The notes under the pieces: generated by a model | The model's database searches: none | What the model saw: the letters and a program-made list of their open reading frames with translations, nothing else | What the model was told of the DNA's origin: nothing | From: CAJCJE01 sp036494465 | GTDB lineage: Bacteria; Actinomycetota; Actinomycetes; Mycobacteriales; Pseudonocardiaceae | NCBI GenBank assembly: GCA_036494465.1 | Contig: DASXOJ010000051.1 | Location: 3,386 to 67,385 of the forward strand | DNA length: 64,000 bases | Reading direction: 5' to 3' | Made by a program: the position numbers and the translations under genes | In this document: piece after piece, positions 24,620 to 32,389 of the stretch | Position numbering within the stretch: the stretch's first letter is position 1 | How the letters are laid out: every line of letters starts with the position of its first letter

Positions 24620-25909
24620 ATGTCCGTCTTCAACCTGCCCGACCTCGGCGAGGGACTCACCGAGGCGGAGATCGTGTCCTGGCGGGTCAAACCAGGCGAT
24701 GCGGTGCACGTCGACCAGGTCATCGCCGAAGTGGAGACCGCGAAGGCCATCGTCGAGGTGCCCGTCCCGTTCGCGGGCACCGTCACGGAGTTGCACGGCG
24801 ATCAGGGCGCGACCCTCGCCGTCGGCACCCCACTGATCACCGTCGACGAGTCGACGACCGAAGGTTTCACCGAACCCGGCGTGGTCACCGCCGACGAGGG
24901 CAGCGGCAACGTCCTCATCGGCTACGGCACCACGTCCACCGGCACCCGCCGCCGCAGGCGCGGCCGTGCGCGCGCTGGTGCCTCGGTCGCCGAGACCAGG
25001 CTCAGCGAAGTCCACAGTGGACGCATTGCGGTAGTGTCACCACTGGTGCGCAGAATGGCCAAGGACGCGGGCATCGAACTGCGCGAGGTCATCGGCTCCG
25101 GCCCCGACGGCCTGATCCTGCGGGCCGACGTAGAACGCGCCATCGCCGCCCACACCGCCCCCGAACCTGCCGTCGCGCCCGCTCAGCCTGCCCCCCGCAC
25201 CGAGCCCACCGCGCCCACCGAGGACATCCGCCGCATCCCGCTGCGCGGACTGCGCAAAACCGTCGCCGACAAACTCACCCGCTCCCGCCGCGAGATCCCC
25301 GAAGCCACCGTCTGGGTGGACGTGGACGCGACCGCGCTGCTCGACATCCGGTCCACCCTCAACGCCATCAGCACCGAACCCAAGATCGGCCTGCTCGCGC
25401 TGCTCGCCAAGTTCGCCGTGGTCGGCCTGCGCCGCTACCCGGAACTCAACGCGCGCATCGTCGACGACGAAATCCTGCTCGGCGACGCCGTGCACCTCGG
25501 CTTCGCCGCGCAGACCGATCGCGGCCTGGTCGTCCCCGTTGTGCCGAACGCGCACACCCTGTCCGTCGAACAGCTCTCGCTCGCCCTCGGCGACCGCACC
25601 GCCCGCGCCCGCGACGGCCAGCTCGCGCCAACCGAACTCACCGGTGGCACGTTCACCGTCAACAACTACGGCGTGTTCGGAGTGGACGGTTCGGCGGCGA
25701 TCATCAACCACCCCGAGGTCGCCATCCTCGGCATCGGCCGGATCATCAAGCGACCCTGGGTCGTCGACGACGAGGTCGTCCCGCGCAGCGTCACCGAGCT
25801 GACCCTCGCCTTCGACCACCGCGTCTGCGACGGTGGCACCGCGGGCGGCTTCCTGCGCTTCGTCGCCGACTGCGTGGAAAACCCGATCGCGATGCTCCGC
25901 CAGCTGTAA
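24620..25909 (+). CDS. bkdC: Branched-chain 2-oxoacid dehydrogenase E2 (dihydrolipoamide acyltransferase)
   Basis: 429 residues: one lipoyl domain (VETAKAIVEV, lipoyl Lys42), a Pro/Thr/Arg-rich linker, a peripheral subunit-binding domain (VSPLVRRMAKDAGIELREV, about 138-175), an Ala/Pro linker, then the catalytic domain ending in AFDHRVCDGG with His400. It passes the branched acyl group to CoA. A dihydrolipoamide dehydrogenase (E3) is not in the operon, as usual in actinobacteria. A palindrome GTCCACAGTGGAC occurs in the linker coding region (25010-25022). Confidence 0.93.
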   Translation: MSVFNLPDLGEGLTEAEIVSWRVKPGDAVHVDQVIAEVETAKAIVEVPVPFAGTVTELHGDQGATLAVGTPLITVDESTTEGFTEPGVVTADEGSGNVLIGYGTTSTGTRRRRRGRARAGASVAETRLSEVHSGRIAVVSPLVRRMAKDAGIELREVIGSGPDGLILRADVERAIAAHTAPEPAVAPAQPAPRTEPTAPTEDIRRIPLRGLRKTVADKLTRSRREIPEATVWVDVDATALLDIRSTLNAISTEPKIGLLALLAKFAVVGLRRYPELNARIVDDEILLGDAVHLGFAAQTDRGLVVPVVPNAHTLSVEQLSLALGDRTARARDGQLAPTELTGGTFTVNNYGVFGVDGSAAIINHPEVAILGIGRIIKRPWVVDDEVVPRSVTELTLAFDHRVCDGGTAGGFLRFVADCVENPIAMLRQL

Positions 25910-25928
25910 ATCAGGGGACTATTCGCCG

Positions 25929-25963
25929 GCGCGAATGCCATGATCCGGTCATGGCATTCGCGC
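25929..25963 (+). repeat. Perfect 15-bp hairpin enclosing the RNA ligase start codon
   Basis: The arm GCGCGAATGCCATGA (25929-25943) is exactly complementary to TCATGGCATTCGCGC (25949-25963), with a 5-base TCCGG loop. The ATG of the RNA ligase (25951) lies in the 3' arm, so the folded mRNA would hide the start. No U-tract follows. It may also end bkd transcription. Confidence 0.85.
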
Positions 25964-26724
25964 TCCGCGACGCAGACCTGACCGCGCTCAACTCGCTGAC
26001 CAAGTACCCGTCCATCCCGACCTACCACACCCTCGACCCCGCCAACGGCGGTCTGCTCGACGAGACCGTTGCGTTCACCGGCGCGGTCATCGGCACGGAG
26101 AAGGTCGACGGCACCAACTCGCGGATCATCTCGCTACCGGACGGGAACTACCTGCTCGGCAGCCGCGAAGAGCTGCTCTACGCCAAAGGTGACCTGATCG
26201 GCAACCCCGCGCAGGGCATCGTCCCCGCGCTGCGCGAGTTCGCGGATGCCCTCGCCCCGGTCACCGACGACGTGATCCGGGTGCACTACGTCGAGCTCTA
26301 CGGCGGCAAGGTCACCGCGGCCAGCAAGCAGTACACCGGCTCCCGAGCGGTCGGCTTCCGCCTGTTCGACGTCGTCATGATCAGCGACTACGCGGAACTG
26401 CTCGCGTTGGCGCCGCAGCGGATCTCCGCCTGGCGTGAGTCCGGCGGTCAACCGTATCTGTCCGAAGAGGACCTGAGCACGGCGGCGAAGCAGCACGGCC
26501 TCACCCTGACCCCGCGCCTGTTCACCATCGACGCGACCGAACTGCCGGTCGACCTGGCCACGACCCGCGAGTTCCTCGCCCAGCACCTGCCCAGCACCCG
26601 CAGCGCACTCGACGACGGCGCGGCCGGTGCACCCGAGGGCATCGTGCTGCGCACCACCGACCGCTCGGTGATCGCCAAGGCCCGGTTCCAGGACTACGAC
26701 CGGACACTGCGCCGCAAGCGGTAG
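25951..26724 (+). CDS. ATP-dependent RNA ligase family protein (Rnl2-like)
   Basis: 257 residues. Covalent-nucleotidyltransferase motifs are present: motif I KVDGTN with Lys51 as AMP acceptor, motif III-like HYVELYGGK (Glu115), motif IV EGIVLRT (Glu229) and motif V AKARF (Lys243). The length fits a minimal catalytic core without a C-terminal extension of T4 Rnl2 type. It would seal nicked RNA or adenylylate an unknown target. The ATG lies inside a perfect hairpin and has no free Shine-Dalgarno sequence, suggesting tight or conditional translation. No RNA-repair partners (Pnkp/Hen1, RtcB) are adjacent. Confidence 0.85.
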   Translation: MAFALRDADLTALNSLTKYPSIPTYHTLDPANGGLLDETVAFTGAVIGTEKVDGTNSRIISLPDGNYLLGSREELLYAKGDLIGNPAQGIVPALREFADALAPVTDDVIRVHYVELYGGKVTAASKQYTGSRAVGFRLFDVVMISDYAELLALAPQRISAWRESGGQPYLSEEDLSTAAKQHGLTLTPRLFTIDATELPVDLATTREFLAQHLPSTRSALDDGAAGAPEGIVLRTTDRSVIAKARFQDYDRTLRRKR

Positions 26725-26735
26725 ATCATGGGCAC

Positions 26736-27242
26736 ATGACGAGGATCGTGCCTGGCTGGGACGGACGGTATTTCGAGGACTTCACGGTGGGCGACATCTA
26801 CCGGCACCCGTTGGGCCGCACGGTGTTGCCCACCGACAACTCCTGGTTCACACTGCTCACCCAGAACGCCGCACCACTGCACTTCGACGCGCACTACGCC
26901 GCCCAGACCAGCTGGCGACGCCCGCTGGTCGACTCGACGTTCACCCTCGCGCTGGTCACCGGTCAATCGGTCACCGATGTCAGCCAGCACGTGTTCGCCA
27001 ACCTCGGCTGGGACGAGGTGCGCATGCCCGCCCCGGTCTTCGAAGGCGACACCATCTACTCCAGTTCCGAGGTGCTGGCCGCCCGCGCCAGCAACTCCCA
27101 CCCGGACGCGGGCATCGTCACCGTGCGCACCACCGGTTACAACCAGGACGGCACGGTGATCATCACGTTCCTGCGCACCGTCATGGTCTACCGCCGGGGA
27201 CACGGTCCGATCACCCGGCCGGTCGTCGAGGAACACGGCTGA
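26736..27242 (+). CDS. MaoC-type hotdog dehydratase
   Basis: 168 residues. YFEDFTVGDIYRHPLGRTV, PTDNSWFTLLTQNAAPLHFD and ALVTGQSVTDVS form the MaoC hydratase fold with the Asp/His-containing PLHFD segment. Similarity is to mesaconyl-CoA-hydratase-like single-domain enzymes of acyl-CoA metabolism. It follows the RNA ligase by 11 bases. A role in branched-chain acyl-CoA breakdown downstream of bkd is possible but inferred from location only. Its 3' end is overlapped on the other strand by a truncated methyltransferase frame. Confidence 0.87.
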   Translation: MTRIVPGWDGRYFEDFTVGDIYRHPLGRTVLPTDNSWFTLLTQNAAPLHFDAHYAAQTSWRRPLVDSTFTLALVTGQSVTDVSQHVFANLGWDEVRMPAPVFEGDTIYSSSEVLAARASNSHPDAGIVTVRTTGYNQDGTVIITFLRTVMVYRRGHGPITRPVVEEHG

Positions 27243-27526
27243 TCACCTCTAGGTTCGGTCAGGCCGGCATCGGCCACGTGCGCCCGAGCCTGGTCCAGGA
27301 TCGCCGGATCCCGGTCGAGGCCGATCACCGCGCCGGTCGGCCCGACCAGATCGGCGAGCAGCATGCTCACGTCGCCCGCGCCACAGCCGACATCCAGCAC
27401 CCGCATGCCGGGGCCGATGCTGGCCAACCGGAACAGTTGCGCGCTGTGCGGGGCGATGACCCGCGCCTGGAGTTGGAGCCGCTGCGTCTCGGCCGCGCTC
27501 TGGCCGAGCAGGTAACCGTCGGTCAT
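27188..27526 (-). pseudogene. Truncated tandem copy of the neighbouring methyltransferase
   Basis: From the ATG at 27526 about 92 codons (MTDGYLLGQSAAETQRLQ... VLDVGCGAGDVSMLLADLVGP... AGLT) align with the start of the intact methyltransferase gene, which begins MTDSYVMGRNSAETQRLQ. Similarity stops abruptly near 27250. The remaining codons run antisense into the MaoC gene and have no counterpart. About two thirds of the enzyme is lost, including the substrate domain. It may still be transcribed with the intact copy. Confidence 0.8.
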
Positions 27527-27606
27527 CCGCCCATCGTCGCGGCAACCAGTCAGCTTCGCCCAGCCGGCACGACCTCGCCCTGAGTTCCTGCGGACCCCGG
27601 CCCCAA

Positions 27607-28416
27607 TCAGCGCACCCGTGCCCAGGCCGCGACCAACTCGGGCGGCCAGCCCAGCGCCGACGCTTCCTTGAGCTCGCGCGCCAGTTGCCCGGCCAGACCG
27701 TCGATGTCCACATCGGTCTCCGCGACGACACCGTGCGCGAGCGCCGTCGGCAACACACTGCGCGCGGTGGCCGCGAACAACTCGGGCACGACCGAATCCG
27801 CGCCACCGCCTGCCCCGGTCGAGGCCGCGCCCAGCACGGACAGCCCGGCGTCGGACAGGATCGACGCGATCTGCTCGCCGATATCCGGGTTGGCGCCGCC
27901 CGCCCGCATCGCCTCGACGACCCACCGCACGGTCCTGGTGACCAGCGGAGTCGCGGGCACCGCTCGGGTGCGGCTGAGGACGTAGTCCTGGAAGGACACC
28001 ACGCCGCCGGACCGAACCAGCCTGCTCAGCGTCCGGACGGTCGCGGCCGGCTCCCGCAGGTGCATCAGGATCAGCCTGCCCACCAACGCATCCACCGGTT
28101 CGTCCAGCTGGAGCTCGGTCAGGTCAGCGTGCACGAACGACACCGTGGTCAGCCCGGCTTCGGCCGCGCGGGTTCTGGCCAGGTCGAGGACGACCGGGTC
28201 GACGTCGACCCCGATCACCGAACCGGCCGGTCCGACCAGTTCGGCCAGCAACATGCTCACGTCGCCTGCGCCGCAGCCGATGTCGAGCACGCGCATGCCG
28301 GGGGAGACCCCGGCCAATCGGAACAGGTGTGCGGTGTGCGGGGCGAGCAGGTTCGCCTGCACCTGGAGCCGCTGTGTCTCGGCGGAGTTGCGACCCATCA
28401 CATAACTGTCGGTCAT
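27607..28416 (-). CDS. Class I SAM-dependent methyltransferase
   Basis: 269 residues. Motif I VLDIGCGAGDVS (about 41-52) and the acidic strand GVDVDPVVLDLAR bind SAM; VDALVGRLILMHLREP is motif IV-V. The C-terminal half (residues 150-269) resembles the variable cap of ubiquinone/menaquinone-type or natural-product methyltransferases. The substrate is unknown. The gene lies upstream of its truncated copy on the same strand and downstream of the quinone reductase (29-base gap), perhaps one transcript. Confidence 0.88.
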   Translation of the reverse strand: MTDSYVMGRNSAETQRLQVQANLLAPHTAHLFRLAGVSPGMRVLDIGCGAGDVSMLLAELVGPAGSVIGVDVDPVVLDLARTRAAEAGLTTVSFVHADLTELQLDEPVDALVGRLILMHLREPAATVRTLSRLVRSGGVVSFQDYVLSRTRAVPATPLVTRTVRWVVEAMRAGGANPDIGEQIASILSDAGLSVLGAASTGAGGGADSVVPELFAATARSVLPTALAHGVVAETDVDIDGLAGQLARELKEASALGWPPELVAAWARVR

Positions 28417-28444
28417 GTCCCCATCCTGGCAGGCGATCGCGCGA

Positions 28445-29431
28445 TCAGTCGCGGGTGATCAGCACGACCTTCCCCTGGGTGTCGCCGGATTCCAGCAGCA
28501 GGTGCGCCTTTGCCGCGTCCGCCAACGGGAACGCAGCGCCGATCGGCACGGTGAACCGTCCATCGTGGACAGCATCCAGCAACTCGCGCAGCTCGGGCTT
28601 GGGATCCCAGCCGGAGCGCATCAGGTTGGTCAACTGGAAGCCGTTGATCCGCACGTTCTTCGGGTAGAAGTCGCGGGTGTCCACGGTGCTCGGCGCGAGC
28701 GCCACGTTGGCCAGCGCGACCACCCGGCCGCCCGCGCCGACCGCCTTCAGGCTCTGCGCGAACGCGTCGCCGCCGACCGCGTCCAGTGCCACGTCGACGC
28801 CACGCCCGCCGGTGATCCGATCGACCTCGGCGACGATGTCGGCTTCCCGCCGGTTCAGCGTGTGGTCCGCGCCGAGTTCGCTGATCCAGCGTTGCTTGTC
28901 CGCTGAGCCGACCACGCCGATCGCGGTGGCGCCCACGTCCTTGGCGATCTGCACCGCCGCGCTGCCCACGCCACTCGCCGCCGCGTGGATCAGCACGGTC
29001 TCGCCCGCGCGCAGTTCGGCGAGAACGCGCAGGCAATGCCACGCCGACAGCCACGCGACCGGCAGGCTCGCCGCGGCGGACGTCGGCACGTTGGCCGGAA
29101 TGAGTACAGCTTGGTTCGGGTCGACAACCGCGAGTTCACGGTAGAACCCGGGCGCGCCAATGCCGCCGAAGGCCAGCACCCGATCGCCGACGGAGAAGCC
29201 GGTCACGTCGGCACCGACCGCGACCACGGTGCCCGCACCTTCGCTGCCGACGACCGCTGGCAGCGGCGGCCCGCTGTGGTAGCGGCCAGACCGGAACAGC
29301 AGGTCCGCCCGGTTCACCCCGGCGGCTTCGACCGATACGAGCAACTGTCCCGGTCCGGGCGTGGGATCGGGCTCCTCGGCAAGGAGGAGGTTCTGGGCCG
29401 GGCCGAACTCGGCCACCTGGACAACGCGCAT
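28445..29431 (-). CDS. Zinc-independent MDR quinone oxidoreductase
   Basis: 328 residues. The N-terminal GroES-like fold (VSVEAAGVNRADLLFRSGRY, PAVVGSEGAGTVVAVG) lacks the zinc-ligand Cys cluster, and the Rossmann part has AASGVGSAAVQIAK with VALDAVGGD. This is the quinone-oxidoreductase/QorA-like class using NADPH. The ATG at 29431 is chosen over the longer frame. It is divergent from a CGNR-type regulator; strong palindromes fill the 80-base gap, so this regulator likely controls it in response to a quinone or electrophile. Confidence 0.88.
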   Translation of the reverse strand: MRVVQVAEFGPAQNLLLAEEPDPTPGPGQLLVSVEAAGVNRADLLFRSGRYHSGPPLPAVVGSEGAGTVVAVGADVTGFSVGDRVLAFGGIGAPGFYRELAVVDPNQAVLIPANVPTSAAASLPVAWLSAWHCLRVLAELRAGETVLIHAAASGVGSAAVQIAKDVGATAIGVVGSADKQRWISELGADHTLNRREADIVAEVDRITGGRGVDVALDAVGGDAFAQSLKAVGAGGRVVALANVALAPSTVDTRDFYPKNVRINGFQLTNLMRSGWDPKPELRELLDAVHDGRFTVPIGAAFPLADAAKAHLLLESGDTQGKVVLITRD

Positions 29432-29442
29432 CACGGGTCTCC

Positions 29443-29489
29443 TGACACTGGTTGAAGTGGTGTCAGAATGCTCTACCGGTTCAACCGGT
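29443..29489. promoter_or_regulatory. Two inverted repeats between quinone reductase and CGNR regulator
   Basis: TGACAC (29443-29448) pairs with GTGTCA (29460-29465). ACCGGTT and AACCGGT (29475-29489) form a 15-base perfect palindrome around one C. GGTGTCA occurs twice 29 bases apart. A TAAACT -10 box (29499-29504) 7 bases before the regulator ATG suggests a leaderless transcript. Confidence 0.6.
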
Positions 29490-29511
29490 GTCAACGGCTA
29501 AACTCGTCGGC

Positions 29512-30099
29512 ATGACCACACCGAGCGCCGTCGACGACCGGTTTCCGTTGAGCGGCGGGCGCCCGTGCCTGGATCTGATCGCCACCTACGGCAAGCGGCA
29601 TGCCGAAGGGCTGGAACGCCTGCCGGACGCCACGACCCTGCTCGACTGGCTGATCGCCGCCGGTGTTCTGCCATCCGGCGCGGCCCCGGTGCCGGTCGAC
29701 ACCGCGCAACTCGATGCCGCCCGCGACCTGCGCGAGGCGATCAACCGGCTGGTCCGAGCCACCATGGCCGGTAAACCCTGGGTTCACGCGGACATCGATC
29801 TTGTCAACGCGGTCGCCACAGGCCCGGACCTCGCCCCACGCCTGGGCGCCGAGCCGGGCGACGGCACGGTCGGCTGGGGCGCGGGCCATCCTGTCGACCT
29901 GGCGCTGGCCACGCTCGCGCGGGACGCGATCGACCTGCTCAACGGTGCGCGCGCCACGCGGATCAAGGAGTGCGAATATCCGAACTGTTCGCTGCTGTTC
30001 CTGGACGACTCGCAGTCCGGCCGGCGTCGGTGGTGTTCGATGGATCGGTGCGGCAACCTGGTGAAGATCGCCGGGTATCGGCGGCGCTCCCGGGAGTGA
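29512..30099 (+). CDS. CGNR zinc-finger (ABATE-type) regulator
   Basis: 195 residues. The N-terminal part (SGGRPCLDLIATYG, LLDWLIAAGVLP, DLREAINRL) is the ABATE stress-ligand domain. The C-terminus carries the CGNR zinc finger: CEYPNCSLLFLDDSQSG RRRWC-SMDRCGN with four Cys and a basic tail. Such proteins are predicted DNA-binding regulators. The ATG at 29512 is preferred over an upstream GTG-type frame. Divergent from the quinone reductase gene. Confidence 0.87.
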   Translation: MTTPSAVDDRFPLSGGRPCLDLIATYGKRHAEGLERLPDATTLLDWLIAAGVLPSGAAPVPVDTAQLDAARDLREAINRLVRATMAGKPWVHADIDLVNAVATGPDLAPRLGAEPGDGTVGWGAGHPVDLALATLARDAIDLLNGARATRIKECEYPNCSLLFLDDSQSGRRRWCSMDRCGNLVKIAGYRRRSRE

Positions 30100-30269
30100 C
30101 CGGATGGTCACGCGCTAAGGTCAGTTGGCCCGACGGTCTGCGCGGCGTTCCGGCCATTGGTGTGCAATCGTTTGTCGAAGCTGCCCCCTCCGACGATGTG
30201 ATGTGGCGGCAATTGGGGGCATGGCGTATGCAATCGAGTGCAGGCAAGACCCTGAGCAGCGAGGCGATG

Positions 30270-31211
30270 ATGACCAGTTCCCCTCCCCGGATCGGTTGGA
30301 TCGGCGCGGGCCGGATGGGCGCCGCCCTGGTCCGGCGCCTGCTCGACGCCGGCTACGACGTCGCCGTCTACAACCGGACCCGCGCCAAGGCCGAAGCCCT
30401 CACCGAACACGGCGCCACCATCGTCGAACTACCCGTCGACCTCGCCGACCGGGAGATCGTGTTCACCATGGTCTCCGCGTCCGACGACCTCACCACCGTC
30501 ACCTCCGGCGACGCCGGCCTGTTCACCTCGACCGAGCACGCGCCCGGCATCCTGATCGACTCCTCGACCGTCTCCGCCGAGGCATCCGCGCAGGTCCGCG
30601 TCGCTGCGCTGACCCGAGGTACCGACCTGCTCGCCGCCCCGGTCAGCGGCAATCCCAAGGTGGTCGCATCAGGCAAGCTGACCCTTGCGGTGTCCGGTCC
30701 GCGCGAGGTGTTCGACGCGGTCGAGCCGATCCTGCGCGACCTCGGCCGTGGCGTCACCTATGTCGGCGAGGACGAGGTGGCCCGATTGGTGAAGATCTGC
30801 CACAACGTGTTCCTCGGCGTCGTGATCCAGTCCCTCGCCGAGATCACCGTGCTCGCCGAGAAGGGCGGGGTGCCGCGCGCGGCGTTCCTCGAATTCCTCA
30901 ACTCGTCGGTCCTCGGCTCGGTCTTCAGCCAGTACAAGACGCCCGCCCTTGTGAACCTCGACTTCACACCGACCTTCACCATGCCGTTGCTGCGCAAGGA
31001 CTTCGACCTCGGCCTCGCCGCCGCGCGCACGCTCGAAGCGCCGATGCCGCTCGCATCGACCGCGGCTCAACTGGTGGCGTCGGCGGTGGGCGCAGGGCAC
31101 ACCGAGGAGGACTTCGCCGCGTTGATCCTGGAACAGGCGCGCCGCTCCGGTATCGCGCTCAAAGCCGAGAACACCCCGGTCGACGACGGGCTCGCGGCTG
31201 AGGTCAACTAA
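30270..31211 (+). CDS. NAD(P)-dependent beta-hydroxyacid dehydrogenase
   Basis: 313 residues of the 6-phosphogluconate dehydrogenase superfamily. Rossmann GWIGAGRMGAALV is near the N-terminus, LAAPVSGNPKVVASGKLTL is the substrate loop, and the catalytic Lys is in VKICHNVFLG (about residue 173). It resembles 3-hydroxyisobutyrate or tartronate semialdehyde dehydrogenases; 3-hydroxyisobutyrate (valine pathway) would fit the bkd genes, but this is inference. GAGG lies 5 bases before ATG 30270; ATG 30267 is also possible. A palindrome GTCCACTGTGGAC follows its stop. Confidence 0.85.
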   Translation: MTSSPPRIGWIGAGRMGAALVRRLLDAGYDVAVYNRTRAKAEALTEHGATIVELPVDLADREIVFTMVSASDDLTTVTSGDAGLFTSTEHAPGILIDSSTVSAEASAQVRVAALTRGTDLLAAPVSGNPKVVASGKLTLAVSGPREVFDAVEPILRDLGRGVTYVGEDEVARLVKICHNVFLGVVIQSLAEITVLAEKGGVPRAAFLEFLNSSVLGSVFSQYKTPALVNLDFTPTFTMPLLRKDFDLGLAAARTLEAPMPLASTAAQLVASAVGAGHTEEDFAALILEQARRSGIALKAENTPVDDGLAAEVN

Positions 31212-31212
31212 T

Positions 31213-31282
31213 GTCCACTGTGGACGTGAGACGGGTTCGGTACCAACCGAAACACGGCGACGACTAGCACTTGCACGTGCAT
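31213..31282. promoter_or_regulatory. Three palindromes upstream of the second LacI gene
   Basis: GTCCACTGTGGAC (31213-31225) is perfect. TTCGGTACCAACCGAA (31236-31251) has 6-bp arms around ACCA. TTGCACGTGCAT (31271-31282) contains the 10-base palindrome TGCACGTGCA with central CG and is the best LacI-type operator of the three. Confidence 0.5.
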
Positions 31283-31363
31283 TCGGGCGTGCAGCCGAAT
31301 CCGCCTGCAGTTATCGGCGCCGTGATACCAGTCCGCACGCCGGTCTATCCCTATGCTGGGTCG

Positions 31364-32389
31364 GTGAACAAGGTCCCGACTATCAAGGACGTCGCGCTGC
31401 TCGCGAAAGTACACGCGGCAACGGCGAGCCGAGCGCTGAATCCGAGCACGCGGGACATGGTGAGCACCCGGACCGCCAACCGGGTGATCGAAGCGGCCAG
31501 ATCCCTCGGCTACTCGCCCAACTCCGCCGCGCGCAGCCTGCGTACCAGGACGTCGTCTGTGGCCGGTGTGATCATCCCTGACCTGCGCAATCCGGTGTTC
31601 CCACCGATCGTGCGCGGCATCGAGGACGGCCTGCGCGAAGCGGGTTACATGGCTCTGCTCGGCAACACCGACGGCGACGAAGAACGCGAAAAGGAACTCC
31701 TGGCCGCGATGCGCGGCAGGCAGACCGACGGATTCATCCTCGCCACCAGTCGACGCGGTGACCCGTTCCCGGCCGAGGCGGGCGGTTTCCCGGTGCCGAC
31801 CGTGCTGGTCAACCGGCGCACCGACGCCAACGACATCCCATCGGTCACCCCCGACAACACCGCAGGCGTCTATGCCACGGTCCGCTATCTCGTCGAACTC
31901 GGCCACCGGCGCATCGGACACGTGTCGGGCCCGCAGGACCTGTCCACCGGATGGGAGCGCTATCGCACCTTCCTGGACGCGATGGCAGCGCACGACCTGC
32001 CGGTCGAGCAGCGGCGGGTCACGTTCAGCACCGCATTCACCGAAGAGGCCGGACTGGTCGCCGCGTTGCCGTTGCTGGTTGCGGATCCGAGCATCACCGC
32101 CATCGTCGCAGGCAACGACCTGATCGCGCTGGGCTGCTACCGCGCATTGGAACAGCACGGATTGCGCTGCCCCGAGGACATGTCCGTGGTCGGCTTCAAC
32201 GACATGCCGTTCCTGGACCGGCAACGGCCGAGGCTGACCAGCGTGCGCATTCCGCACTACGAGATCGGCATCGAGTCAGCGCGGTTGTTGTTGGAGCGCA
32301 TCGGAAACCCGACAGGTCCCGCCAAGCGCATCGTGCTGCCGGTCGAACTCGTGCGCCGCGAATCAGCGACCGCGCCCAGGCCGAGTTAA
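31364..32389 (+). CDS. LacI-family transcriptional regulator
   Basis: 341 residues. HTH and hinge: VPTIKDVALLAKVHAATASRALNP ... NSAARSLRTRTSSVAG (quoted in parts), then the sugar-binding-like domain (PDLRNPVFPPIVRGIEDGL, VVGFNDMPFLDRQRPRLTSV). The effector is unknown. The GTG at 31364 gives the usual LacI N-terminus; TATGCT 12 bases before may be a leaderless -10. It is transcribed from its own intergenic region and converges with a TetR gene, sharing 3-4 bases at the stops. Identical TCCACTGTGGA palindromes flank it on both sides. Confidence 0.87.
   Translation: MNKVPTIKDVALLAKVHAATASRALNPSTRDMVSTRTANRVIEAARSLGYSPNSAARSLRTRTSSVAGVIIPDLRNPVFPPIVRGIEDGLREAGYMALLGNTDGDEEREKELLAAMRGRQTDGFILATSRRGDPFPAEAGGFPVPTVLVNRRTDANDIPSVTPDNTAGVYATVRYLVELGHRRIGHVSGPQDLSTGWERYRTFLDAMAAHDLPVEQRRVTFSTAFTEEAGLVAALPLLVADPSITAIVAGNDLIALGCYRALEQHGLRCPEDMSVVGFNDMPFLDRQRPRLTSVRIPHYEIGIESARLLLERIGNPTGPAKRIVLPVELVRRESATAPRPS

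Noticed and set aside
30158..30236. Repeated TGCAATCG in the 170-base gap before the hydroxyacid dehydrogenase
   Set aside because: Only 8 bases repeat and the flanks do not align; no symmetric site or promoter could be defined. Nothing else is recognised in this gap.
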